Origin: Pseudomonas rustica
Lineage (GTDB): Bacteria > Pseudomonadota > Gammaproteobacteria > Pseudomonadales > Pseudomonadaceae
Length of the DNA stretch: 64,000 nucleotides
Direction of reading: 5' to 3'
Assembly (NCBI RefSeq): GCF_018336155.1
Contig: NZ_JAGYHF010000001.1
Location: 614,850 to 678,849 of the forward strand
The position numbers and the translations under genes were made by a program. Of this stretch, positions 27,524 through 35,581 are shown in pieces. Below the pieces are notes generated by a model that was given only the letters and a program-made list of their open reading frames with translations, searched no databases and was not told the origin of the DNA. Numbering within the stretch: the first letter of the stretch is position 1; every line of letters starts with the position of its first letter.

Positions 27524-28845
27524 TGCTCAATTCGGTGATGGTGGTCGATGACGAAAGCAGTATTCGCAACGCGGTCGAGCAGTGGCTGAGCCTGTCGGGG
27601 TTCGAGGTGCAGTTGTTCAGCCGCGCCGAAGAATGCCTCGCCGCCCTGCCCGCGCATTTCCCCGGGGTGATCCTCAGCGACGTGCGCATGCCCGGCATCG
27701 GTGGCTTGGCGCTGTTGGCGGAAGTGCAAAAACGCGATGCTGATCTGCCGGTGATTTTGCTCACCGGCCATGGCGATGTGCCGATGGCGGTGGAAGCGAT
27801 GCGCGATGGTGCGTACGACTTTCTGGAGAAACCGTTCAGCCCGGAAACGCTGTTGGGCAGCCTGCGCCGGGCGCTGGATAAACGCCGCCTGGTACTGGAA
27901 AACCGCGCGCTGCACGAGCAAGCCGACAACCGCGCCAAACTCGATTCGACGTTGCTCGGGGTGTCGCGTGGTTTGCAGACACTGCGTCGGCAAGTGCTCG
28001 ATCTGGCGGCGCTGCCGGTCAACGTGTTGATCCGCGGTGAAACCGGCAGTGGCAAGGAACTGGTTGCGCGCTGCCTGCATGATTTCGGCCCGCGCGCGGA
28101 AAAACCGTTTGTGGCGCTGAACTGTGCGGCAATCCCCGAGCAGTTGTTTGAAGCGGAGTTGTTTGGGCATGAGAGCGGCGCGTTTACCGGTGCCTCGGGC
28201 AAGCGTATCGGCAAGCTGGAATATGCATCGGGCGGCACGCTGTTTCTCGATGAAATCGAAAGCATGCCGTTGGCCCAGCAAGTGAAATTGCTGCGGGTGT
28301 TGCAGGAGCAGAAGCTCGAGCGCTTGGGTTCGAATCAGAGTATTCGCGTAGATCTGCGCATTGTTGCGGCGACCAAACCGGATCTGCTCGACGAGGCTCG
28401 CGCCGGGCGTTTTCGTGAGGATCTGGCCTATCGCTTGAACGTTGCGGAGTTGCGCTTGCCGCCGCTGCGTGATCGTCGTGAAGACATTCCTTTGCTGTTT
28501 GAAACCTTCGCGCAGAGTGCGGCTGAACGCTTGGGGCGGACTTTTCCGCCATTGAGCGGCGCGCAGTTGAGTCATCTGCTCAGCCACGACTGGCCGGGCA
28601 ATGTGCGTGAGTTGGCGAACGTCGCCGAGCGACAAGTGCTGGGGCTGGATGAACCGGCGCCGGGGATTGATCCGGGGCAATCGCTGGCGGCGCAGCAGGA
28701 AGCGTTTGAAGCGCAGTGTTTGCGCGCGGCGCTGACACGGCACAAGGGTGATGTGAAAGCGGTGCTTGAAGAGCTGCAACTGCCTCGGCGCACGTTTAAT
28801 GAAAAGATGCAGCGGCATGGGTTGAGTCGGGAGATGTTTCTGTAG
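27523..28845 (+). CDS. Sigma-54-dependent response regulator (DctD/MifR type)
   Basis: The protein has 440 aa. The receiver domain carries the acidic pair D9-D10 and phospho-acceptor D53 (ILSDVRMPG). The AAA+ domain has Walker A GETGSGKE (172-179), the sigma-54 contact loop GAFTGA (219-224) and Walker B LFLDEIE (240-246). A Fis-type helix-turn-helix lies at the C-terminus (GDVKAVLEELQLPRRTF). It should bind enhancer sites and open sigma-54 promoters. The next gene has such a promoter with two matching palindromes, making that transporter the likely target, as MifR controls PA5530 in P. aeruginosa. Confidence 0.93.
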   Translation: MLNSVMVVDDESSIRNAVEQWLSLSGFEVQLFSRAEECLAALPAHFPGVILSDVRMPGIGGLALLAEVQKRDADLPVILLTGHGDVPMAVEAMRDGAYDFLEKPFSPETLLGSLRRALDKRRLVLENRALHEQADNRAKLDSTLLGVSRGLQTLRRQVLDLAALPVNVLIRGETGSGKELVARCLHDFGPRAEKPFVALNCAAIPEQLFEAELFGHESGAFTGASGKRIGKLEYASGGTLFLDEIESMPLAQQVKLLRVLQEQKLERLGSNQSIRVDLRIVAATKPDLLDEARAGRFREDLAYRLNVAELRLPPLRDRREDIPLLFETFAQSAAERLGRTFPPLSGAQLSHLLSHDWPGNVRELANVAERQVLGLDEPAPGIDPGQSLAAQQEAFEAQCLRAALTRHKGDVKAVLEELQLPRRTFNEKMQRHGLSREMFL

Positions 28846-28853
28846 CGTACTTG

Positions 28854-28964
28854 ATCGTTCCCACGCTCCGCGTGGGAATGCAGCCCGGGACGCTCTGCGT
28901 CCCCACCAGAGCCGAATGCAGAGCGTCCGTTGAGGCATTCCCACGCAGAGCGTGGGAATGATCG
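28854..28964. repeat. Inverted repeat of the CGTTCCCACGC family
   Basis: ATCGTTCCCACGCTCCGCGT faces ACGCAGAGCGTGGGAATGAT, with inner CGGGACGCTCTGCG and CAGAGCGTCCG arms. The second member is at 51709. It separates the regulator gene from the enhancer sites of the transporter. Confidence 0.85.
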
Positions 28965-28967
28965 GAG

Positions 28968-29017
28968 TGAGCGATATTCCGCTCATAGATCCTCTGCGAT
29001 GAGCGGATTTTCGCTCA
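28968..29017 (+). promoter_or_regulatory. Two identical-type inverted repeats, probable enhancer sites for the sigma-54 regulator
   Basis: TGAGCGATATTCCGCTCA (28968-28985) and TGAGCGGATTTTCGCTCA (29000-29017) share the perfect arms TGAGCG-N6-CGCTCA. Their centres are 32 bp apart, about three helical turns, so two dimers would bind the same face. They end 42 bp before the GG of the -24 element. Spacing and symmetry are those expected of upstream activator sites for a DctD/MifR-type protein. Confidence 0.7.
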
Positions 29018-29056
29018 CCCGATCACGTCAACCCCTCTAAACCGCCCCTCCCCCCG

Positions 29057-29073
29057 TTGGCACACCTCCTGCT
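29057..29073 (+). promoter_or_regulatory. Sigma-54 (-24/-12) promoter of the transporter gene
   Basis: TTGGCACACCTCCTGCT contains GG (29059-29060) and GC (29071-29072) exactly 10 bases apart, with TGGCAC matching the -24 consensus. Predicted transcription start is near 29084, 52 bp before the ATG. Confidence 0.85.
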
Positions 29074-29108
29074 ATAGCCCACGCAGGCTGCGTTTTAACG
29101 CGCTCCAC

Positions 29109-29116
29109 AAAAACAA
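29109..29116 (+). promoter_or_regulatory. Possible Crc/Hfq target motif near the transporter ribosome site
   Basis: AAAAACAA fits the AANAANAA motif bound by Hfq/Crc in pseudomonads and lies about 12 bases before the AAGGA ribosome site. It would give catabolite repression of translation. The motif is short and could occur by chance. Confidence 0.4.
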
Positions 29117-29135
29117 TTAAACGAAGGATCCTTCA

Positions 29136-30455
29136 ATGGATAACTCCAACGCCCTGCCACTTGGGTCGGCTGCCGTGCCCGCCAAAGAAAGAACCACCGC
29201 CAGCCGGATCAAATCGATCTTCAGCGGTTCCGTCGGCAACATGGTCGAGTGGTACGACTGGTATGTGTATGCCGCCTTCTCGCTGTACTTCGCCAAATCC
29301 TTCTTCCCTGCCGGCTCCTCCACCGCACAACTGATGAACACCGCTGCGATCTTCGCCGTGGGCTTCCTCATGCGTCCGATCGGTGGCTGGCTGATGGGCC
29401 TCTACGCTGACAAGGTCGGGCGCAAGAAAGCGCTGATGGCCTCGGTCTATCTGATGTGCTTCGGCTCGCTGTTGATCGCGCTGAGCCCGAACTACGAAAC
29501 CATCGGCATCGGCGCGCCGATCCTGCTGATCTTCGCCCGTCTGCTGCAAGGCCTGTCGGTGGGTGGCGAGTACGGCACCTCGGCGACTTACCTGTCCGAG
29601 ATGGCGACCAAGCAACGTCGCGGCTTTTTCTCCAGCTTCCAGTACGTGACCCTGATCTCCGGTCAGCTCATCGCGTTGGGCGTGCTGATCGTGCTGCAAA
29701 ACGTGCTGACCACTGAACAGCTGTACGCGTGGGGCTGGCGTATCCCGTTTGCCATCGGCGCGCTGTGCGCAGTCGTTGCGCTGTACCTGCGTCGCGGCAT
29801 GGAAGAAACCGAGTCGTTCACCAAAAAAGAGAAGTCCAAGGAAAGCGCGATGCGCACCTTGATGCGTCATCCAAAGGAATTGATGACCGTGGTCGGCCTG
29901 ACCATGGGCGGTACGCTGGCGTTCTACACCTACACCACCTACATGCAAAAATACCTGGTGAACACCGTCGGCATGAGCATCTCCGACTCGACCACTATTT
30001 CGGCAGCCACGCTGTTCCTGTTCATGTGCCTGCAACCGATCATCGGTGGCCTCTCGGACAAGATCGGTCGTCGTCCGATCCTGATCGCTTTCGGCGTGCT
30101 GGGCACGATCTTCACCGTGCCGATCCTGATGACCCTGCACACCATTCAAACCTGGTGGGGCGCATTCTTCCTGATCATGGCGGCGCTGATCATCGTCAGC
30201 GGCTACACCTCGATCAACGCGGTGGTGAAGGCCGAACTGTTCCCGACTGAAATCCGCGCGCTGGGCGTTGGCCTGCCGTACGCACTGACCGTGTCGATCT
30301 TCGGCGGCACCGCTGAATACATCGCGCTGTGGTTCAAGAGCATTGGTATGGAAACCGGTTACTACTGGTACGTGACGGCGTGCATTGCCGTGTCGCTGCT
30401 GGTGTATGTGACCATGAAAGACACCCAAAAGCATTCGCGGATCGTGACTGACTGA
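29136..30455 (+). CDS. MFS dicarboxylate transporter, alpha-ketoglutarate permease type
   Basis: The protein has 439 aa and twelve expected membrane spans. The metabolite:H+ symporter signatures are clear: NMVEWYDWYVYAAFSLYFA at the first span, the loop DKVGRKKALM and RLLQGLSVGGEYGTSATYLSE. It should import alpha-ketoglutarate or a related dicarboxylate with protons across the inner membrane. The upstream sigma-54 promoter and enhancer pair, with the kinase/regulator pair just before, suggest substrate-induced expression. The ribosome site AAGGA sits inside a GAAGGATCCTTC palindrome directly before the ATG. Confidence 0.92.
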   Translation: MDNSNALPLGSAAVPAKERTTASRIKSIFSGSVGNMVEWYDWYVYAAFSLYFAKSFFPAGSSTAQLMNTAAIFAVGFLMRPIGGWLMGLYADKVGRKKALMASVYLMCFGSLLIALSPNYETIGIGAPILLIFARLLQGLSVGGEYGTSATYLSEMATKQRRGFFSSFQYVTLISGQLIALGVLIVLQNVLTTEQLYAWGWRIPFAIGALCAVVALYLRRGMEETESFTKKEKSKESAMRTLMRHPKELMTVVGLTMGGTLAFYTYTTYMQKYLVNTVGMSISDSTTISAATLFLFMCLQPIIGGLSDKIGRRPILIAFGVLGTIFTVPILMTLHTIQTWWGAFFLIMAALIIVSGYTSINAVVKAELFPTEIRALGVGLPYALTVSIFGGTAEYIALWFKSIGMETGYYWYVTACIAVSLLVYVTMKDTQKHSRIVTD

Positions 30456-30464
30456 TTGGGTTTT

Positions 30465-30522
30465 CACAGCCACTGCAATGGTGGCTGTGATGGCTTCTTC
30501 GCGAGCAGGCTCGCGAAGGGGT
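30465..30522 (+). repeat. Hairpin and half-REP after the transporter gene
   Basis: CACAGCCAC (30465-30473) pairs with GTGGCTGTG (30481-30489), and a second small hairpin TTCGCGAGC-AG-GCTCGCGAA (30498-30517) follows. There is no T-run; together they may end or stabilise the transcript. The remainder of the gap up to 30793 is AT-rich and presumably holds the promoter of the repeat-protein gene; no clear hexamers stand out. Confidence 0.6.
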
Positions 30523-30793
30523 CGCCACATTCTTAAGCCCTGCATGAAAAATCTGTCACCCGCCCCCACCCGCCATTAATCGCTAATTAATACTGGCGCG
30601 GCATCCTGCCCCTACCTGATCGATGACCTGCGCGACGTTCGCTTCGACGACGTAAGCGATTTAAATGCGCCGCCCTTAACATCAGGTTAATCGATAGTTT
30701 TTAGCATTATTTTGCGCTTTTTAATCGAATTGATCGGCGTAGCATTAAACCCAAGCAAGACACACACCCCCAACGCATTCGGAGTACACGACC

Positions 30794-31087
30794 ATGAAAA
30801 CCAAACTGATCCTCGCTTTCGCCCTGTCCGTACTGGCTGCCAACACCTTCGCCGCCGACGGTTACGACCGCACCGGTTCTGCTGTGGCTGCTGATGGTTA
30901 TGACCGCACGGGTTCGGCGACTGTTGCTGAAGATGGCTATGACCGCACCGGCTCCGCGACTTTCGCTGAAGATGGCTACGACCGCACCGGCTCCGCGACT
31001 TTCGCTGAAGATGGCTACGACCGCACCGGCTCCGCGACTTTCGCCGCCGACGGTTATGACCGCACCCAATCCGCGTCCATCAGCTAA
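30794..31087 (+). CDS. Secreted tandem-repeat protein with DGYDRTGSA units
   Basis: The protein has 97 aa. A signal peptide MKTKLILAFALSVLAANTFA (cleavage expected after Ala20) is followed by six head-to-tail units of 12-13 residues with the core DGYDRTGSA, spanning residue 22 to the end; the last unit reads DGYDRTQSA. At DNA level the units are 36-39 bp (30857-31084), and the third to fifth are almost identical, so copy number probably changes by slippage. No cysteine and no membrane span are present in the mature part. Similar short repeat proteins occur in pseudomonads without a proven role. A ribosome site CGGAG precedes the ATG. Confidence 0.8.
   Translation: MKTKLILAFALSVLAANTFAADGYDRTGSAVAADGYDRTGSATVAEDGYDRTGSATFAEDGYDRTGSATFAEDGYDRTGSATFAADGYDRTQSASIS
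30857..31084 (+). repeat. Six in-frame tandem repeats of ~39 bp
   Basis: One 36-bp unit is followed by five 39-bp units in frame. Units 3 to 5 differ by single bases, while units 1, 2 and 6 have diverged at third codon positions and in the variable tail (AVA, ATVA, ASIS). Confidence 0.9.
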
Positions 31088-31106
31088 CCGCTGCTGCACA
31101 GCGCAC

Positions 31107-31126
31107 AGCCCGGCTTCGGCCGGGCT
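31107..31126 (+). terminator. Probable terminator after the repeat-protein gene
   Basis: AGCCCGGC-TTCG-GCCGGGCT is a perfect 8-bp stem with a stable tetraloop, followed by a T-rich TTAGTTATTT instead of a pure T-run. Confidence 0.75.
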
Positions 31127-31168
31127 TAGTTATTTGTGGGAAAACATAAATTCCGAATGCACCGGAAT

Positions 31169-31266
31169 CCCCTGTGGGAGCGGGCTTGCTCGCGAAGGCG
31201 GCGTGTCATTCAACAGTGATATCGACTGACACGCCGCCTTCGCGAGCAAGCCCGCTCCCACAGGGG
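31169..31266. repeat. REP-type inverted repeat (GTGGGAGCGGGCTTGCTCGC family)
   Basis: CCCTGTGGGAGCGGGCTTGC faces GCAAGCCCGCTCCCACAGGG, with inner GGCGGCGTGTCA and TGACACGCCGCC arms. Other copies are at 37254, 41621 and 45602. It fills most of the gap between the repeat protein and the flavin reductase gene. Confidence 0.88.
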
Positions 31267-31361
31267 ATTTCAGGGTTTGGAAAATGATCGTTCGACTGGA
31301 AATTGCCGCGTCAGGCTTGCACTATTGAACCCTCAACAAAGTCCCCTCAGGATCCCCCGCC

Positions 31362-31991
31362 ATGCCCGATGACATCCATTTCTACGAACCCGCCAACGGC
31401 CACGGCCTGCCGCACGATCCATTCAACGCCATCGTCGGCCCGCGCCCGATTGGCTGGATTTCCTCGCAGGATGCCAACGGCCAACTCAATCTGGCGCCGT
31501 ATAGTTTTTTCAACGCGTTCAACTACATTCCGCCGATCATTGGCTTCTCCAGCGTCGGGCGCAAAGACAGCCTGAACAACATCGAGCAGACCGGCGAATT
31601 CGTCTGGAACCTTGCCACCCGCCCATTGGCCGAGCAGATGAACCAGAGCTGCGCGATGGTCGCGCCTGAGGTCAACGAGTTTGAATTGGCGGGACTGACG
31701 ACTGTTGCGTCGAAGGTGATTTCGGTGCCGCGCGTAGCCGAAAGCCCAGTGTCCTTCGAGTGCAAGGTCACGCAGATCATTCAGTTGCAGCGTGCTGATG
31801 GCGAAACGGTGCCGAGCTGGCTGATCCTCGGCGAAGTGGTCGCCGTGCATATCGCCAAGTGGCTGTTGAAGGACGGCATCTACGACACCGCCGCGGCAGA
31901 ACCGATTCTGCGCGGCGGCGGGCCGGCGGATTACTTCCAGTTGGGGCCTGAGGCCCTGTTCAAGATGTGGCGTCCGGGCGCAAACAAGTAA
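31362..31991 (+). CDS. Flavin reductase family protein (FMN-binding split barrel)
   Basis: The protein has 209 aa. The N-terminal half shows the split-barrel flavin-binding pattern: GPRPIGWISSQDANGQLNLA, then APYSFFNAFNYIPPIIGFSS and GEFVWNLATRPLAEQMN. Members reduce FMN with NAD(P)H or bind it for a partner oxygenase. No partner monooxygenase lies directly next to it, so the substrate is open. The downstream gene is convergent and close (4 bp gap). Confidence 0.87.
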   Translation: MPDDIHFYEPANGHGLPHDPFNAIVGPRPIGWISSQDANGQLNLAPYSFFNAFNYIPPIIGFSSVGRKDSLNNIEQTGEFVWNLATRPLAEQMNQSCAMVAPEVNEFELAGLTTVASKVISVPRVAESPVSFECKVTQIIQLQRADGETVPSWLILGEVVAVHIAKWLLKDGIYDTAAAEPILRGGGPADYFQLGPEALFKMWRPGANK

Positions 31992-31995
31992 GGCG

Positions 31996-32238
31996 TTACC
32001 AGATCAACTCGGCTTCTTCGGTGACGCCTTTGAGGTTATCCAGCTCATTGATGGCAGCCTCATCGGCGGCGATGGCGCCGGGGAAGACCTGGTCATTCAG
32101 CAATTTGTGAAAGCGTGGTGCACCGCCATCGACCAGGGCCTTGACCGCGATTGCCGCGTAATAGCCCTTGTTGCCACCCAGTTCGACGGGGACGACTGCG
32201 GATACTGCTTCGAAGTGTTCGAACTCTTTACGTGCCAT
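31996..32238 (-). CDS. Small hypothetical protein (80 aa)
   Basis: This 80-residue soluble protein begins MARKEFEHFEAVSAVVPVEL and continues NKGYYAAIAVKALVDGGAP. It has no cysteine, signal peptide or span. Codon usage resembles its neighbours, and it fits neatly between the flavin reductase (convergent) and a monooxygenase-fold gene on the same strand. I do not recognise its family. Confidence 0.65.
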   Translation of the reverse strand: MARKEFEHFEAVSAVVPVELGGNKGYYAAIAVKALVDGGAPRFHKLLNDQVFPGAIAADEAAINELDNLKGVTEEAELIW

Positions 32239-32281
32239 GTCGCAAGTCCTGGCTCAGTCAATTAAGCCGGACATTAAACCC

Positions 32282-32635
32282 TCAACCGACGAGTTTGTGT
32301 ACCGCTGCCGGAGATTGGCCGAGCGCTTGTGCCGCCGAGACGTCTTTGAAGGTGTGGAAATCCAGACTGTTGACCACCAGTTCCTGCACCAGCTCGGCGA
32401 AGATACCCATCGACGGGCTGTTGAAATATGCGGTCATCATTTGCTGATTACTCCAGAACCCGGAGACCAGCCACAACTCGGGATCACACTGCGAATGCTG
32501 CAAGGCAAAGCTCAGGCAACCGGGGGCGGCGCGGGACGGTTCGATCAACGCGCTCAGGCGTACACCGAGTTCCGCCGAACGCCCGGCGCGCGCCCGGACG
32601 AAGGCCATATGACTGACGGGAATCTGCTTGGACAT
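32282..32635 (-). CDS. Antibiotic biosynthesis monooxygenase (ABM) fold protein
   Basis: The protein is 117 aa from ATG 32635, where the ribosome site GGGAGGG lies just upstream; the frame extends further but without such a site. The pattern VSHMAFVRARAGRSAELGVR, PGCLSFALQHSQCDPELWLV and the later FWSNQQMMTAYFNSP is that of dimeric alpha-beta barrel quinol monooxygenase-like proteins. The substrate is unknown. It probably shares a transcript with the 80-aa gene downstream. Confidence 0.8.
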   Translation of the reverse strand: MSKQIPVSHMAFVRARAGRSAELGVRLSALIEPSRAAPGCLSFALQHSQCDPELWLVSGFWSNQQMMTAYFNSPSMGIFAELVQELVVNSLDFHTFKDVSAAQALGQSPAAVHKLVG

Positions 32636-32790
32636 GTTCAACCCTCCCAGGGAGTCGCGTGGCAGCCGGGGGACGGGCTGCGACAGGATCAAAGGTTAAG
32701 GGCCAGACGCTGAGTGCCGTTAGTCGATTCCTGCCGCCGCGTTGCACAATCCTGCGAGACTTGCCCAAAGCATCGCAGATACCCGCTCCC

Positions 32791-32871
32791 CTGCAGGAGC
32801 TGCCGCAGGCTGCGATCTTTTGACCTTAAAGACAACAATCAAAAGATCGCAGCCTTCGCCAGCTCCTACAG
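32791..32871. repeat. REP-type inverted repeat (AAAAGATCGCAGCC family)
   Basis: CTGCAGGAGCTGCCGCAGGC with TGCGATCTTTTGA faces TCAAAAGATCGCAGCC and AGCTCCTACAG. It lies in the 370-bp divergent gap before the AraC gene; nothing else in that gap is recognisable as a gene. Confidence 0.85.
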
Positions 32872-33005
32872 TCCGGCGTCGCGTCATGATTGAGGAATAA
32901 CGCAGTGCAGAATCAGGCAAGCATTTCGCAGGATGTGTCTACCGCTCGCGCTTGCACAAACATATGCTCTGCTCCATTCCACCTCCCTTGCCGAGGATGC
33001 CGTGC

Positions 33006-33935
33006 ATGACGTCATTCGATCGTTTTCAAGCCGAACCCAGCGCTGACATGGAAAAACAGCGTGCGGAACTGGCGGCGATCATCCGCCGCAACACCACGGA
33101 CGATGGCAGCTACGAGACCGCCATCGGTTCGCTATTTATGTCACGCCACACCAAATCCCACGACTTTGCCCCGGTGCTCGCGCAACCGGCGCTGTGCATC
33201 ATGGCGCAGGGTCGCAAAGAGGTGCGGCTGGCCGACGAGTACTTCAATTACGACCCGTTGAATTATCTGGTGGTGTCGGTTTCGATGCCGCTGAGTGGGC
33301 GCGTGGTTAACGTGTCGCCGGAGGAACCGATCCTCGCTGTGCGCCTGGATATCGACCCGGCGGAAATCACCGCACTGATCGCCGACGCCGGGCCGATGGG
33401 CGTACCGACTCGACCGACCGGACGTGGCTTGTACGTGGAAAAAATCGACAGTTCGATGCTCGACGCGGTGCTGCGTCTGGCGCGTTTGCTCGACGCACCA
33501 AAAGACATCGCCATGCTCGCGCCGCTGATTCGCCGGGAGATTTTGTATCGCCTGCTGCGCAGTCCGCAGGGCCATCGGTTGTATGAGATCGCGATTGCCA
33601 ACAGCCAGAGCCATCGCATCAGCCAGGCGATCAAATGGCTTAACGGTAATTTTGAACAGCCGCTGCGCATTGATGATCTGGCCAAAGAAGTGAACCTGAG
33701 CGTGTCGACGCTGCATCACCGGTTTAAGGCGATGACGGCGATGAGTCCGCTGCAGTATCAGAAGCAGTTACGCTTGCAGGAGGCGCGGCGGTTGATGCTG
33801 GCGGAGGGGCTGGAAGCTTCGGCGGCGGGGTATCGGGTGGGGTATGAGAGTCCGTCGCAATTTAGCCGCGAGTACAGTCGGTTGTTTGGGGCGCCGCCGT
33901 TGCGGGATTTGGCGCGGTTGCGGCTTTCGGTGTGA
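33006..33935 (+). CDS. AraC family transcriptional regulator
   Basis: The protein is 309 aa from ATG 33006 (MTSFDRFQAEPSADME); an ATG 6 bp earlier is equally possible. The N-terminal cupin-like AraC_N domain has PALCIMAQGRKEVRLADE and LAVRLDIDPAEI. Two C-terminal helix-turn-helix motifs are present (DDLAKEVNLSVSTLHHRFKA and GYRVGYESPSQFSREYSRLF). The N-terminal domain type usually binds a small ligand. No direct target is evident because the following gene is convergent. Confidence 0.9.
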   Translation: MTSFDRFQAEPSADMEKQRAELAAIIRRNTTDDGSYETAIGSLFMSRHTKSHDFAPVLAQPALCIMAQGRKEVRLADEYFNYDPLNYLVVSVSMPLSGRVVNVSPEEPILAVRLDIDPAEITALIADAGPMGVPTRPTGRGLYVEKIDSSMLDAVLRLARLLDAPKDIAMLAPLIRREILYRLLRSPQGHRLYEIAIANSQSHRISQAIKWLNGNFEQPLRIDDLAKEVNLSVSTLHHRFKAMTAMSPLQYQKQLRLQEARRLMLAEGLEASAAGYRVGYESPSQFSREYSRLFGAPPLRDLARLRLSV

Positions 33936-33946
33936 CCGTTGGAAGC

Positions 33947-34122
33947 CCCTCACCCTAGCCCTCTCCCAGAGGGAGAGGGGACTGATTGGGGGATATTGAG
34001 GAAATACACCGACCTGAAAATGCTTCACCGAATCCATAATCGACCCGATTTTTCAGGTCGGCGTACATCGCCAGACACCGCGGTCGGCCCCCTCTCCCTC
34101 CGGGAGAGGGCTGGGGTGAGGG
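33947..34122. repeat. 176-bp interspersed element, copy 1
   Basis: The ends CCCTCACCCTAGCCCTCTCC and GGAGAGGGCTGGGGTGAGGG are inverted repeats; inside, CCGACCTGAAAA faces TTTTTCAGGTCGG. A second copy of exactly the same length and orientation lies at 38335-38510. The two bracket the aldehyde dehydrogenase / decarboxylase / LysR segment. It looks like a non-autonomous palindromic element and encodes nothing. Confidence 0.85.
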
Positions 34123-34129
34123 TAGGCTT

Positions 34130-35581
34130 TTAAACCGCCCGAATCACATGTTTGATCTCTTGAAACGCCGCCAATCCCCAAGGCCCTAACTCGCGGCCAA
34201 TGCTGCTCTGTTTGTACCCACCCCACGCCGCCTGCGGAAAAATTACCTGCGGTGCATTGATCCACACCATCCCCGCCTGCAACGCATTGGCCACACGATC
34301 CGCCGCTACAGCATCCGCCGTCACCACACTCGCCACCAAGCCAAACGGCGTGTCATTGGCCAGCGCAATCGCTTCGGCTTCGCTGCTGAAACTGCGCACA
34401 CACAGCACCGGCCCGAAAATCTCTTCACACCACAATGCGCTGTCCAGCGGCACGTCGGTAAACACCGTCGGTTGCAAGAAATAGCCACGCGGCAGATCCA
34501 CCGGGCGATTGCCGCCGCAGACCAATCGCGCACCCGCGCTCAGACCACGATCGATGTGCCCGAGCACGCGCTGGTACTGCGCCTGATTGACCAGCGCGCC
34601 CATTTCCACCTCAGGGTCGAAAGGATCCGCCACACGAATCGCCTGCGCACGCTTCTGCAAACGAGCGAGAAATTCCTCTTCCAGTTCCTCAGCCACCAAC
34701 ACCCGACTGGTGGCCGAACACATTTGCCCGGCATTGAAAAACGCGCCGCCACAGGCCAGCTCAACCGCCAGATCGAGATCAGCATCCGCCAACACCAGCA
34801 GCGAAGATTTGCCGCCCAATTCCAGGCTGACGCCCTTCACCGTTTCCGCCGCGCGCTGCATGACCTGCACGCCGACCGCGTTGCTGCCGGTAAAGGAAAT
34901 CTTGGCGATACGCGGATCTGCCGACAACGGCGCACCGACCGCCAATCCAGTCCCGCAAACCAGGTTGAACACGCCGTTCGGCAGTCCCGATTCAGCAATG
35001 ATCGCCGCCAGTTCCAGCTCCGGCAGCGGTGTTACTTCCGACGGCTTCAGCACCACGCAGCAACCCGCCGCCAACGCCGGAGCAAGCTTCCATGCAGTGG
35101 TGACCATCGGAAAATTCCACGGCACGATCAGCCCGACCACACCGCACGGTTCGCGGCGCAGACGTGCACTGAAATCATCGCTCGGCAGCGGCACATTGCT
35201 GTCCTGTTTCGCGTCGAGGCCTTCAGCGAGTTCGGCGTAATACTCGAAGGTGGCGATCACGTCATCGACGTCGATGGCCGCTTCGAATTGCGGTTTGCCG
35301 TTGTTGCTCGATTGCAACTTCATCAAATGCTCGCGACCATTGCGCACGCCGTTGGCGATGTTGCGCAGGATCGCACCGCGCTCGACGCCAGTGGTTTGCG
35401 ACCAGCTCTTGAACGCTTCGCTGGCAGCGGCGACGGCTTGATCGACCGCGTGCTCGTCACCGCCATTGACCGTGGTCAGCAGCGCTTCGGTGGCCGGGTT
35501 GATCACGCGCAGATGCTCGCCACCCGCCGACCATTGGCCGTTGATGTAGAGGCCATCGAGTGTGGTTGGGAAACTGATCAT
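34130..35581 (-). CDS. Aldehyde dehydrogenase
   Basis: The protein is 483 aa from ATG 35581, which overlaps the stop of the upstream decarboxylase gene (ATGA). NAD(P)-dependent aldehyde dehydrogenase residues are intact: Asn156 in VPWNFP, Lys179 in VVLKPSE, FTGSNAVG, Glu254 in LELGGK and catalytic Cys288 in NAGQMCS. Coupling to a 2-oxo-acid decarboxylase suggests it oxidises that enzyme's aldehyde product, such as 4-guanidinobutanal, to the acid. The stop codon lies 8 bp from a 176-bp repeat element. Confidence 0.92.
   Translation of the reverse strand: MISFPTTLDGLYINGQWSAGGEHLRVINPATEALLTTVNGGDEHAVDQAVAAASEAFKSWSQTTGVERGAILRNIANGVRNGREHLMKLQSSNNGKPQFEAAIDVDDVIATFEYYAELAEGLDAKQDSNVPLPSDDFSARLRREPCGVVGLIVPWNFPMVTTAWKLAPALAAGCCVVLKPSEVTPLPELELAAIIAESGLPNGVFNLVCGTGLAVGAPLSADPRIAKISFTGSNAVGVQVMQRAAETVKGVSLELGGKSSLLVLADADLDLAVELACGGAFFNAGQMCSATSRVLVAEELEEEFLARLQKRAQAIRVADPFDPEVEMGALVNQAQYQRVLGHIDRGLSAGARLVCGGNRPVDLPRGYFLQPTVFTDVPLDSALWCEEIFGPVLCVRSFSSEAEAIALANDTPFGLVASVVTADAVAADRVANALQAGMVWINAPQVIFPQAAWGGYKQSSIGRELGPWGLAAFQEIKHVIRAV

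Noticed and set aside
30894..31229. 111-aa frame overlapping the DGYDRT repeat gene
   Set aside because: Its repeats are a shifted reading of the same 39-bp units. It lacks a signal peptide and runs through the terminator.
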